From assembly GCA_964431735.1 (NCBI GenBank), contig CAYSLJ010000076.1:1-33279 (forward strand): 33,279 nt of DNA, written 5' to 3'. Under the pieces are notes generated by a model. It had not been told where the DNA came from and did not search any database. It saw nothing but the letters and a program-made list of their open reading frames with translations. The first letter of the stretch is position 1. Every line of letters starts with the position of its first letter. Made by a program: the position numbers and the translations under genes. Origin of the DNA: CALARM01 sp964431735 (GTDB taxonomy: Bacteria; Vulcanimicrobiota; SpSt-956; JAKJGF01). Positions 15,772-23,600 of this stretch are shown one piece after another.

Positions 15772-15963
15772 GTGAGTGGTGAGTCGTGAGTGGTGAGTCG
15801 TGAGCAGTAGGGGCGTTTAATTAAACGCCCATCACACATTACGCATCACGCATTACTCATCACGCGTCACGCGTTACCCGTTACGCGTCACGATTATAAC
15901 GCATCACGCATTACGCATCACGCATTACGAACCACCCGTCACGCGTCACGCGTTACGCGTCAC
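15772..15963. repeat. Largest heptamer array of the window
   Basis: About 190 bp almost wholly of 7-mers. GTGAGTG/GTGAGTC units run from 15772 to about 15805; then GGGCGTTTAATTAAACGCCC, a perfect 20-bp palindrome (15811-15830); then the opposite orientation, GCATCAC, GCATTAC, GCGTCAC, GCGTTAC, GCATCAC and so on to 15963, with short interruptions at about 15885-15897 and 15928-15936. Opposed arms around a palindrome suggest a cruciform or long RNA hairpin. It fills the 289-bp divergent gap between the radical SAM and TerB-like genes. Confidence 0.9.
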
Positions 15964-15986
15964 AATTTTGATAAGGAGTTAAAATC

Positions 15987-16466
15987 ATGTTTTTACAAAA
16001 ATTAAATGAGAGAGAAAAGAAGCATTTCCTTTATCTGGCCCAGAAACTTATAAAGATTGATAATAAAATAAAAGTTGTGGAAGTAGCTCTTTTAAAGAAA
16101 TTAACTGAAGAAATGGGTCTCAGTATGAAGGATGCCGTTAAATTAGAAGATATAAATAAAGCATGGCAGATATTTACCGCAAGAGAAGTCAGGATAATAC
16201 TGCTTGTTGAACTTATATCAATCGGTTATGTGGATGATGATTTCTGTGCCAGTGAAAATGAGTTGATAAAGGAAATATGCAGTGCTTTTTCAATATCAGA
16301 TACAAAACTTCGGCTTATAGAACAATGGGTTATAGATGAAAGAGATCTTTCAGCTTCAATAAAAAAACTCTCTCTAAAAGAAGAAATGTCGGAAGATGAA
16401 ATAGAGGAACTGGAGAAGCTGAAGATACAATATGAAGAATTTATTGAAAAAGTCATGGATTTTTAA
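15987..16466 (+). CDS. TerB-like protein
   Basis: A 159-residue all-helical acidic protein. The opening FLQKLNEREKKHFLYLAQKLIKIDNKIKVVEVALLKKLTEEMG has the pattern of TerB-fold proteins (a helix bearing hydrophobic/D residues, then a short turn IDNKIK and a second helix), followed by REVRIILLVELISIGYVDDDFCASENELIKEIC, a second half of the same kind with acidic DDD. TerB-fold proteins bind metal or sit at the membrane in stress-response complexes; the role of this one is unknown. The C-terminus (residues 120-159) is a likely coiled coil. TAAGGAG precedes ATG 15987 at good distance. It is alone on its strand, reached through a heptamer-filled leader. Confidence 0.7.
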   Translation: MFLQKLNEREKKHFLYLAQKLIKIDNKIKVVEVALLKKLTEEMGLSMKDAVKLEDINKAWQIFTAREVRIILLVELISIGYVDDDFCASENELIKEICSAFSISDTKLRLIEQWVIDERDLSASIKKLSLKEEMSEDEIEELEKLKIQYEEFIEKVMDF

Positions 16467-16527
16467 TAAAATTTCGAGTAATACCGAACTGTGGTAAAAA
16501 GCGGTACAGGTATGACAGGCTAATTAA

Positions 16528-16640
16528 CGTAACAGGTCAATTCGTAACCATTTATGAATTATTTAGTGAATAGTGAGAGGTGAGTAGTGAGTGGGTTTTA
16601 TACTCACTATTCACTACTCACTGTTCACTACTCACTAAAT
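16528..16640. repeat. Heptamer inverted repeat after the TerB-like gene
   Basis: GTAACCATTTATGAATTATTTA (split here: GTAACCATTTATGAA, TTATTTA) leads into GTGAATA-GTGAGAG-GTGAGTA-GTGAGTG, a GTTTTA turn, and the mirror arm ACTCACTATTCACTACTCAC to 16638. The lead-in also occurs in the element at 20148-20310, so this is a second, probably decayed, copy. It ends inside the 3' end of the HAD gene. Confidence 0.75.
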
Positions 16641-17435
16641 CAAAAACTGCCTGACTTTAAAATCCCGTAATTTATATATGCCTTCATTCAGTTCAGGCGC
16701 ATCGGGCCTGTGCTGTGTGAGGACGAAAAATGACATGGCATCAGGAAAGGCTTTATGTAAAATATTGCTGTTCAGAGGTTCATTTTCGAAAACAGCCACT
16801 ACCTCACCCAGTCTTTTTAAATAATCCACTACATCACCTTTGAAGATTTCATCTTCCACTGTTACATCATCTTTTACTAGCATCATTGTGCCTACTATAC
16901 CTACGGGGAACCCGTAAAGTCTCAAACAATCCGTAGTTCCGACAAGCATACGGCCTACATCTCTTCCCGTAAGATATATAATAGTGGCTCCTGCTTTATG
17001 AGCCCTGGTGACATAGGCTTTTGCGCCGTTTAAGGGAAGATCGAATTTCTGATATTCATCTGAAAAGAATCTCTTTGCCCATTCTTTTTCAATAAATTTT
17101 ATCTCTTTTTCACTCTTAACTCCCATTCTCCTGAGAGTATTTTCAGGAACATATTCCACTACAGAATGATCATGAAATCTTTCCATTACTGCCGAAAGTT
17201 CCGGCAGTTCTATATCAAACTGTTCGGAAATCTCACGGAGTATAAAAAGAGTTCTTGTACGGTTATCAAATAACGTCCCGTCAAGGTCAAAAATAGCAAG
17301 GCTGGATTGCTGCAGTGCAGTTTTCTCTTCTATTTTTTTTATGACTTCTTCAAGTTTCTGGTTCTGAACCTTCTGATTTTCTTCTGACCAGTACATAAAT
17401 TGTGAAGGTTGAAGGCATTGTCCTTCAACCTTCAC
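16635..17435 (-). CDS. HAD-superfamily hydrolase
   Basis: A 266-residue cytoplasmic haloacid-dehalogenase-fold protein; most are phosphatases using an aspartyl-phosphate intermediate. Motif I is AIFDLDGTLFDN (D50, D52), motif II is IIYLTGRD, followed by an RMLVGTTDCLRLYG segment as in acid-phosphatase-like HADs; motif III/IV is less typical (VVAVFENEPLN). The substrate is unknown. It follows the aminopeptidase gene: that gene's TAG stop overlaps this gene's AGGAGGTGA, so translation is coupled. GTG 17435 is the spaced start; the first 10 codons (KVEGQCLQPS) come from a 14-bp inverted repeat, and the conserved domain starts only near residue 44. ATG 17396 would also keep the domain but has no site. 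Confidence 0.85.
   Translation of the reverse strand: MKVEGQCLQPSQFMYWSEENQKVQNQKLEEVIKKIEEKTALQQSSLAIFDLDGTLFDNRTRTLFILREISEQFDIELPELSAVMERFHDHSVVEYVPENTLRRMGVKSEKEIKFIEKEWAKRFFSDEYQKFDLPLNGAKAYVTRAHKAGATIIYLTGRDVGRMLVGTTDCLRLYGFPVGIVGTMMLVKDDVTVEDEIFKGDVVDYLKRLGEVVAVFENEPLNSNILHKAFPDAMSFFVLTQHRPDAPELNEGIYKLRDFKVRQFLI
17402..17435 (-). promoter_or_regulatory. Hairpin covering the HAD start codon
   Basis: GTGAAGGTTGAAGG (17402-17415) is the perfect inverse of 17422-17435 with a six-base loop. The minus-strand copy begins exactly with the GTG start codon, so the mRNA can bury its start in a 14-bp stem right after the Shine-Dalgarno. The sequence is made of GTGAAGA/GTGAAGG/TTGAAGG heptamers. 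Confidence 0.65.
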
Positions 17436-17445
17436 TCTTCACCTC

Positions 17446-18513
17446 CTAAAATAATTCTCCCAGATTTTTTGTATAGAAATTACTCCGAAATATTGGTTCT
17501 CTGGAATTATCAGGATAGACAAAATCCATATCCATAGCTATGGGATGTTCTGCCCATATGGTATCGGGGAAATGTTTCTGAGGCCCATAACCCCAGTGCA
17601 TACCCATGGTTTTTTCATCACCTACATGAGTTCCGTTAGGACGTCCTTCATCATTTACACCCAGGCCGAGCTTTGTTATAAGAGCCATTTCCGGGTGGGC
17701 AGGAGCAAGGATATGTTTTCTTTCATTTTCTGCAGCAGATCCTTCTCCTGTTATTTCAACTATACGGTTTTCTTTAATTTTATATATAACAAGTTCATCA
17801 TTAATTATGGCAGGTATTTCACCTTCCGTCCGGCTTTTACCTCTTCTGTCTCCTTCTATGCCCGGATAGGGAGGAATATTGGCACATCCTGAAGGAAGAT
17901 TTATAAATTCACCGGGTCTCTGGGCGGAACCATTTTCCAGATACTGGTAACGCTGACCTCTCAGGTCAAAATTACATTTCCATGTCTGACCTTCATAACG
18001 GAAAATCATTTCTGCAGCTTTTGCTTTGCCCATTTTAGCAGTGAGTATTTCAAAACGAAGCGGTATGAGCGAATAATCTGCTTTAAAACCTTCGAAATCT
18101 ATTGTTACATTGGGAGCAGTGGCGAAACGGAATTTTTGTTTTGTAAGTCTTCTGAGAAGTTCACCTGTAATAGAAGGGCCTGTAATTGCTATAATAATAT
18201 CTTTTTCTCCCCATGAGTCCATAATCTTTGTCAGTTCTGCAGTTTTTCCGTCAATATAAGCATCTGCATCAAATTTGCCCGGCGCAGGATTGCGAAGATC
18301 TATTGTCACTATCGGCGATAGATCAAAATCCAGTTCTTTCGCAAGTTCTGCCATAACTTTATGCCATATAAGAGTCATCTCTGCACGGTGTCTGTGTCCA
18401 TCTGTAATCTTTGCTTCCTCTTTCGGGAAATCATTTATAAAGATGACTTTTTCTCCTGTCTGTGGCGCAAAGGCATCCATGTAGAGTTTTTTCAGGTCAT
18501 ACTCCAGTTTCAT
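17446..18513 (-). CDS. M29-like aminopeptidase
   Basis: A 355-residue cytoplasmic protein of the thermophilic-aminopeptidase type (peptidase family M29), two-metal enzymes that remove N-terminal residues. The C-terminal half shows the family order: EFINLPSGCANIPPYPG (204-218), ALITKLGLGVN (277-287), GDEKTMGMHWGYG (298-310; compare DEKxxGTxHIAxG) and the HPIAMDMDF block (323-331; compare HxD). The Glu that normally follows NLPxG and binds metal is Cys210 here, so activity or metal preference may differ. The start ATG 18513 has AAAGGAGC 5 nt upstream, and TTGCTA-N17-TATATT lies 40-70 bp before it. It is co-transcribed with the HAD gene. Confidence 0.75.
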   Translation of the reverse strand: MKLEYDLKKLYMDAFAPQTGEKVIFINDFPKEEAKITDGHRHRAEMTLIWHKVMAELAKELDFDLSPIVTIDLRNPAPGKFDADAYIDGKTAELTKIMDSWGEKDIIIAITGPSITGELLRRLTKQKFRFATAPNVTIDFEGFKADYSLIPLRFEILTAKMGKAKAAEMIFRYEGQTWKCNFDLRGQRYQYLENGSAQRPGEFINLPSGCANIPPYPGIEGDRRGKSRTEGEIPAIINDELVIYKIKENRIVEITGEGSAAENERKHILAPAHPEMALITKLGLGVNDEGRPNGTHVGDEKTMGMHWGYGPQKHFPDTIWAEHPIAMDMDFVYPDNSREPIFRSNFYTKNLGELF

Positions 18514-18554
18514 ATATAGCTCCTTTCAGCATGTAAAAATGTTGTGTAAAAATA

Positions 18555-18583
18555 AATATATCATATATAGGAACAGATAGCAA
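18555..18583 (-). promoter_or_regulatory. Possible promoter of the aminopeptidase-HAD operon
   Basis: Minus-strand TTGCTA (18583-18578), 17 bp, TATATT (18560-18555). Both boxes differ from consensus, but the spacing and distance to the start fit. Confidence 0.4.
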
Positions 18584-18599
18584 TTATAAAGAAAGTCTT

Positions 18600-18738
18600 T
18601 ATAGTTAGTTTCATAACAATTCATAATTAAGAAGGAGTGAATAGTGAGTAGTGAATAGTGAGTAAAAACGACTTATTCTACTCACCACTCACTACTCACT
18701 ACTCACTTAAATTCTAATAAGTTATGAAATACACTATA
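18600..18738. mobile_element. Complete MITE-like element with GTGANNN arms
   Basis: 139 bp. Ends TATAGTTAGTTTCATAAC (18600-18617) and GTTATGAAATACACTATA (18721-18738). Inside, GTGAATA-GTGAGTA-GTGAATA-GTGAGTA (from about 18636) faces ACTCACC-ACTCACT-ACTCACT-ACTCACT, so nearly the whole element folds as one hairpin. Same ends and layout as 3471-3615 but a different heptamer. It separates the aminopeptidase promoter region from the toxin remnant. Confidence 0.85.
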
Positions 18739-18759
18739 AATTCATTATCCATGCAGGTC

Positions 18760-19160
18760 TCATCTTATAAATTTTATAGAAACTATACTCTGTTTTTCTA
18801 TTTTATCAAACTCATGATGATCTGCAGTAAGAACCGTAGCCTGTATACGCTGTGACAGGCTAATACAGAAACAATCTGCCAGGGAAATCCTGTGGAGATC
18901 AGCCTTGTACTGTCCGGATTGCTGCCAGAAATCATCATCTATATCATACCTTACAGTTATTCCCTTACTGATTTTCTTTGTTATTTCTATTGCTCTATAT
19001 GTTCCGACTCTACGAATAAGATCATAATAAACCTCACAAAAATTCAGAGCATGAATAAAACATTTATTTTTTTGTCCATTACAATTGATTTTACAAGAGA
19101 AAATCCTTCTTCTTTCCACAGGTAAGCTATCACTGCACTGGAATCTAATATATAGTTCAA
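18760..19160 (-). pseudogene. VapC-like PIN-domain toxin, frameshifted
   Basis: PIN-domain ribonuclease of a type II toxin-antitoxin pair, read in two frames. The first frame starts at TTG 19160 with AAAGGAG upstream and encodes MNYILDSSAVIAYLWKEEGF to about codon 30. The second carries the rest: HALNFCEVYYDLIRRVG, LADCFCISLSQRIQATVLTADHHEFDKIE. Together they hold all four PIN acidic residues. The change falls in a run of seven A on the coding strand (T7 at 19067-19073); one more A would restore a protein of about 133 residues. It is either a decayed gene, a sequencing/assembly error in a homopolymer, or slippage-dependent expression. The TTG start overlaps the antitoxin stop (TTGA), the usual toxin-antitoxin arrangement. 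Confidence 0.8.
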
Positions 19161-19429
19161 CTTAATTTCTCCTTTAGTTTTTCTTCTTCTCTGTCAAGCT
19201 CTTCCTGCTTTTCTCTCATAAATTCTTCACTGCCGCCGGGACATCCGGCACAAATACCACATAATTCTTCTAATACAGTTATTTTCTCTTTTTCCATATC
19301 ACTTTGAAAATGGGTTCCTGCCTGAGCTATAAGAAATTCGAGAAACTTCTTTGCCGTTATAGTTTCAGTCTCAGGTAAGTTATTAACAAGATACATAAGT
19401 TCATCCCTGGTTGTTTTTTGTTCTATCAT
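19157..19429 (-). CDS. Antitoxin-like partner of the PIN toxin
   Basis: A 90-residue acidic protein directly upstream of the PIN toxin and overlapping it by TTGA. The N-terminal half (MIEQKTTRDELMYLVNNLPETETITAKKFLEFLIAQ) resembles DUF2281-like antitoxins: a helix, an LPE turn and a second helix. The C-terminal part (EEFMREKQEELDREEEKLKEKL) is the charged helix that would bind the toxin. A CGICAGCPGG segment sits between; its cysteines are unusual. ATG 19429 is preferred over GTG 19444 because GGTGA lies 9 nt before it. No DNA-binding fold can be stated for certain. Confidence 0.65.
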   Translation of the reverse strand: MIEQKTTRDELMYLVNNLPETETITAKKFLEFLIAQAGTHFQSDMEKEKITVLEELCGICAGCPGGSEEFMREKQEELDREEEKLKEKLS

Positions 19430-19444
19430 AGAGCAATTCACCAC

Positions 19445-19701
19445 ACTTTTTCAGATTAGTTTCATAACAACGGCCATGACCGGGTGGTCACAACGAAGAA
19501 TGAGAAACTCTTCCTCCCTTCACCCTTCTCATATAAACCATATAATTTTACACCCCTGTTAATTATAGCAAAAATTTTTTTAATGAGCTATATAGCGTAC
19601 CCTGTTTACAGCGATGAAGAGTAAAATTTTTTCAAGTCTCCTGGGAGTATATTTTTCACTCTCCAGTCATCTAAAAAATCAAAAAAAGTAAAAATTTTAT
19701 C
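19445..19701. other. Intergenic stretch with MITE end fragment
   Basis: No gene seen. It contains TTAGTTTCATAACAA (19456-19470), the inner part of a MITE left end without its outer TATAG, and a small hairpin (TGACC-GGG-TGGTCA, about 19477-19489). The rest is AT-rich and featureless to me. Confidence 0.5.
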
Positions 19702-20114
19702 ATTAGAGTAATTCTAAAAAGTCTTGTCCTAAATATTACAAATTGACCTCACCTCTTGTGGATTATCAAAAAAATACTTTAAATTCGTAATAACAGCTTC
19801 TTCCAGTTTATCAATATTAATAATTTCTGTAAAAATTGGCATCATATCCTTGAGTATTTTCCATAATCTTTCAATAGGATTAAGATTGGGAGAGTATGGA
19901 GGCAGATAAACTGGTTTTATACGGCCCCAGTTAAGTCTACCAGTTTTATGCCAGGATGCGTTATCCAAAATAAATATATTAGTTTTACTGATTTTGGTAT
20001 TGAAATAGTCCAAGAACACTTGAAAAGTTTCAGTATTTGATGTCGGCATAAGGAGAGTTTCCAATTGCCCTGTCTTTATATTAGAGTAGTTCTAAAAAAA
20101 AGTTTTGTCCTAAA
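19702..20114 (-). mobile_element. IS630-family remnant bounded by direct repeats of one IS end
   Basis: ATTAGAGTAATTCTAAAAA plus GTCTTGTCCTAAA (19702-19733) recurs as ATTAGAGTAGTTCTAAAAA plus AAAGTTTTGTCCTAAA (20080-20114) in the same orientation. At the left copy it includes the transposase stop codon, so it is the 3' end of the insertion sequence. The second copy sits where the 5' part of the transposase should be, so the remnant looks like two overlapping copies or a deletion between copies, not a whole element. Confidence 0.7.
19729..20079 (-). pseudogene. IS630 transposase, C-terminal fragment
   Basis: About 117 residues of the DDE domain: IKTGQLETLLMPTSNTETF, then FILDNASWHKT with the second catalytic Asp, and VYLPPYSPNLNPIERLWK with the catalytic Glu, all typical of IS630 (DDE_3). 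The N-terminal helix-turn-helix domain and first Asp, some 200 residues or more, are missing; the frame runs straight into the second IS-end repeat at 20080. It cannot encode a working transposase. Confidence 0.9.
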
Positions 20115-20147
20115 GTTTCTCTACATACTCGCAATAGGTAAATAGCT

Positions 20148-20310
20148 ACTTAGTACCGTAACAGGTAAGTTCGTAACCATTTATAAATTATTTAGTGAGT
20201 AGTGAGTGGTGAGTAGTGAGTGGGTTTTATACTCATTATTCACTACTCACTATTCACTACTCACTATTTATAGTTTTTTGGATACTTATTTACCTGGTGT
20301 GGTACTAAGT
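20148..20310. mobile_element. Second MITE-like family with GTGAGTA arms
   Basis: 163 bp with ends ACTTAGTACC (20148-20157) and GGTACTAAGT (20301-20310), continued by CAGGTAA/TTACCTG-type inner repeats. The core is GTGAGTA-GTGAGTG-GTGAGTA-GTGAGTG, a TTTTATA turn and the mirror arm. The inner lead-in (CGTAACCATTTATAAATTA) is shared with 16528-16560. No coding capacity. Confidence 0.7.
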
Positions 20311-20368
20311 TTTAAATTAATAAATAAAAAATTCTTTATGCTAATATTGTCGAAGTTTCCTGGTCATT

Positions 20369-20585
20369 ATACCATTTAGCTATCAACTATAGCGCTTTGC
20401 CTGCCTGGTGCTCCGGAGAAAAAAATATCACGGCAGCACAAGTCTATTTGAATAGAATATAATGCAAAGTGGCATGATGTAAGTTTTAACAAATATGCCT
20501 GTTCCAGTTTAGATTTTTTTCGGAGGAGCGCCAGGCAGGCAAAGCCAGGAGATTTATAATACTAAAATTGATAGCGAATTGGTAT
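20369..20585. repeat. Inverted-repeat element with GCTTTGCCTGCCTGG arms
   Basis: 217 bp. Outer ends ATACCATTTAGCTATCAA and its near inverse (TTGATAGCGAATTGGTAT) enclose GCTTTGCCTGCCTGG (20394-20408) and its exact inverse (20531-20545), extended by a run ending in AAAAAAAT/ATTTTTTT. No ORF inside. The arms are GC-rich against an AT-rich background. Just after it, 20586-20620 copies part of the 29499 repeat (ACAGGTAAATTCACTTTTAC) and 20650-20670 has three heptamers (GTGAATA, GTGAAGA, GTGAAAA), which completes the 600-bp gene-free gap. Confidence 0.75.
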
Positions 20586-20689
20586 TACAGGTAAATTCAC
20601 TTTTACTGGAAATTGCACTTGCTACCATATATCTGTTAATTAGTAAAAAGTGAATAGTGAAGAGTGAAAATCAAGTAAAATCTCAACCT

Positions 20690-23600
20690 TTACGGCAATA
20701 TCTTTTTCATTTCTTCCCCGGTAAGGCGGTTCTGCTCAAGAAGAGTTCTGTATAATTTATTCAGATATTTCCTGTTTTCTTCCAGCAGTTTGACTGCTTT
20801 TTCAAGCTGTTCTCTTATGATTCTGTCTATTACCCCTTTTATCTCTATCGAAAGATTACCATCATAATTTTTATCTATCGACAAAAATCCAAAATCTTTA
20901 CTCATACCAAATTCTAAAACCATCATTCTGGCCAGAGAAGTTGCTTTTTTGAGATCTTCCGATGCTCCTGTAGACAAGCCTTCTTCTTCACCATAATACA
21001 GTATTTCAGATGCTCTCCCTCCCATGGCTTCACAGATTCTCTGTTCCAGTTCCGGTTTCGTATAGATTACCATGTCTTCATCTGCTTCTCTTTCCATATA
21101 CCCTCCTGCATAGCCTCTGCCTATAATGGTAACCTGCACAGGAGGATTACCTCCGAGCCATGCTATCAGGGCATGACCTGCTTCATGACGGGCAATTCTT
21201 TTTAATATTGATGGAGATGGTATGGCTTTTACATCTCCCATACGAATTTTTTCAAAGGATTCTTTCAATGATTCATCTGTAATAAAACTTCCCTTTTCTG
21301 CTGCCATAACAGCACCTTCCTGAATGATACGTTCCAGATCCGAGAGAGTCATGCCTGCCGATTGTTTTGCCATGTTTTCAATTAATGCTCCGGAAATGTT
21401 GCTGTTTTTACGATTTCTGAGGGATTTTTCTATATAAAGCAACCTGGCAGATCTGTCGGGTTTTTCCATTACTATTTCTCTGTCAAATCTTCTTCTCAGA
21501 GCAGGGTCCAGATTTTCTATCAGATTTGTTGCAGCCAGTAAAATTACAGGCCTGTCGGAAACATTTTTGAAACCGTCCATTTCCGTAAGCAGTGCATTTA
21601 ATGCAGATTCTTCTGCCCTTCCGGCCCCTCCCTGGCTGCCGGCACGTTTTATGCCTATAGAGTCTATTTCATCTATAAATACAATGGAAGGAGCGTAACG
21701 TCTGGCACGGTCAAAAAGATTTCTTATATTCTGGGGGCCGCTGCCCTGCCATATTGTTACGAAACCTGTGGCAGAAGCTTCTATGAAAGCACAGTCTGAC
21801 TCACCTGCCAGGGCTTTTGCAAGCATAGTCTTTCCAGTTCCGGGAGGGCCTGTCAGAAGAATTCCTTTCGGAGGTCTTATCCCCAGAGAGCTATATTTCC
21901 GGGGATTTTTAAGCCATTTTACTATAAACTGCATTGCTTCTTTTGCAGATGCGGCACCGATTATATCTTCAAATTTTATGTCCGGTCTTTCCACATCATT
22001 TATTAATTCCGATGCATCGGAAGCTTCCATGACACGGACAAGGCGAAAATCCCTCAGTCTTACGGAAAGTTTTTTCTTCTTTTTGTCCAGATATGGCACA
22101 GTATCAAAAGTAAGAACCTTTTTTTCTCTGACGAGTTCTGATGCTTTTTTCTCCCGGTAAAGACGGATATTTACAGATCTGAGATTTGTTATAAATTGAT
22201 TTTTCTTTATCTCCCTGTCAGGACAGGCACTATCTATAATGTCTGTTTCTATTACCCCTCTTGCACCGCCGGAACGGAGACAGGAGAAAAATAATTCTTC
22301 ATCTACCGATTTTCTCAGTATTTTTCCCGGATCATATCCGGGTGTTATGATTCTGGTTTCTCCTTCCCTGTATTTTTTTTCTTTTTTATGTATAATAGAC
22401 AGAAGATAAACGGGAATTTGAGGAAACTTGCTGTGAATTTTTCTCAGAATATGTCTTCCATGTTCCAGTGATCTTGCAGAAAGAGGGGTAAAATCCTGTC
22501 CCTGTATCAGTGTATTTATATGACCTGTTTCTTCCTTATTATTGCTGTTTACCCACAGATCGAGCAACACCATGTTAATATCCTGTGATGACAGTACATC
22601 TACTGTTTCTTCTTCTGTAAAAACATTGAACCACTCCAGTTCATCTGTCCTGTACATATCACTTATGTCACTGTTTGCCACAAAAAGGATCTTTAATTTT
22701 TCTGATGGTTCATAAAGAGACTTTATCTCAGGTTTCATAAGGAACTGATTCTTTTCCGGCTCAAATCTGATAGTTTCTATTTCATTCAGTACGTCTTCCA
22801 GTTTATGTTTTTCATAGAGACTGCAAAACTTGAAAAGTTCCGTTTTTATAAATTTTTCCGTTTCTGCTTTGAGTCCTCTTGCATCAACGGGATGTCCTTC
22901 CCTGAGAACAAGTGACAGAGGAAGAAGCTCATCATGAGAAAATTTCTTATTATATTCTTTTGAAAGAAGTTCTTCTGTGCCGATAATAGCTTCTTCACTG
23001 ACCTTTTTTAGTTCATTTACACCCAGATAATTGAACATAACAGGATAGCCGCGGGAGAATCGGGAACAGAGGGCGGAAGGGAATACACTGTTTCCTGTAA
23101 CAGGATTTTTTTCCTGACTTAAAGCACTCAGAACGGTTTTTCTGTGATATGATGAACTGGCTACACTGATACCGGTACGGTTTTGATTTTCATAGAGTGA
23201 TTTGCCTGCATTGGTCGTAAATACTATAACAGTACCGGTAAAACTGACTTCTTCTCCAGTATAATGATCTTCAAGGATTCCTCTGTCTAAAATTCCGTAA
23301 AACAGATGAATTGTATTCAAATGGGCTTTTTCTATCTCATCAAAGAGAAGAAATGCATCGGGATTGTTTTTTACGAAACCTGTAAGAAGTCCCGGTTTTG
23401 CTCCTGCATAGGTTCTGGGAAAACCTGTAAGTTGATTGTGTTGCTGATGGTCGGAATAAAGAGTCATATCAAAGGTTTTAAAAGGGCGGGAAAGATGGCC
23501 TGCACAGAGTGATGCCATATATGTTTTCCCCACACCGGGAGGGCCTGCGAAAACAAAGACTGCCAGAGGGCTTTTTCTGTCTTTATCTCCTGAAACAAGA

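Noticed and set aside
15772..15963. Regular short repeats as a CRISPR array
   Set aside because: Units are 7 bp and directly adjacent with no unique spacers, and no cas gene lies in the window.
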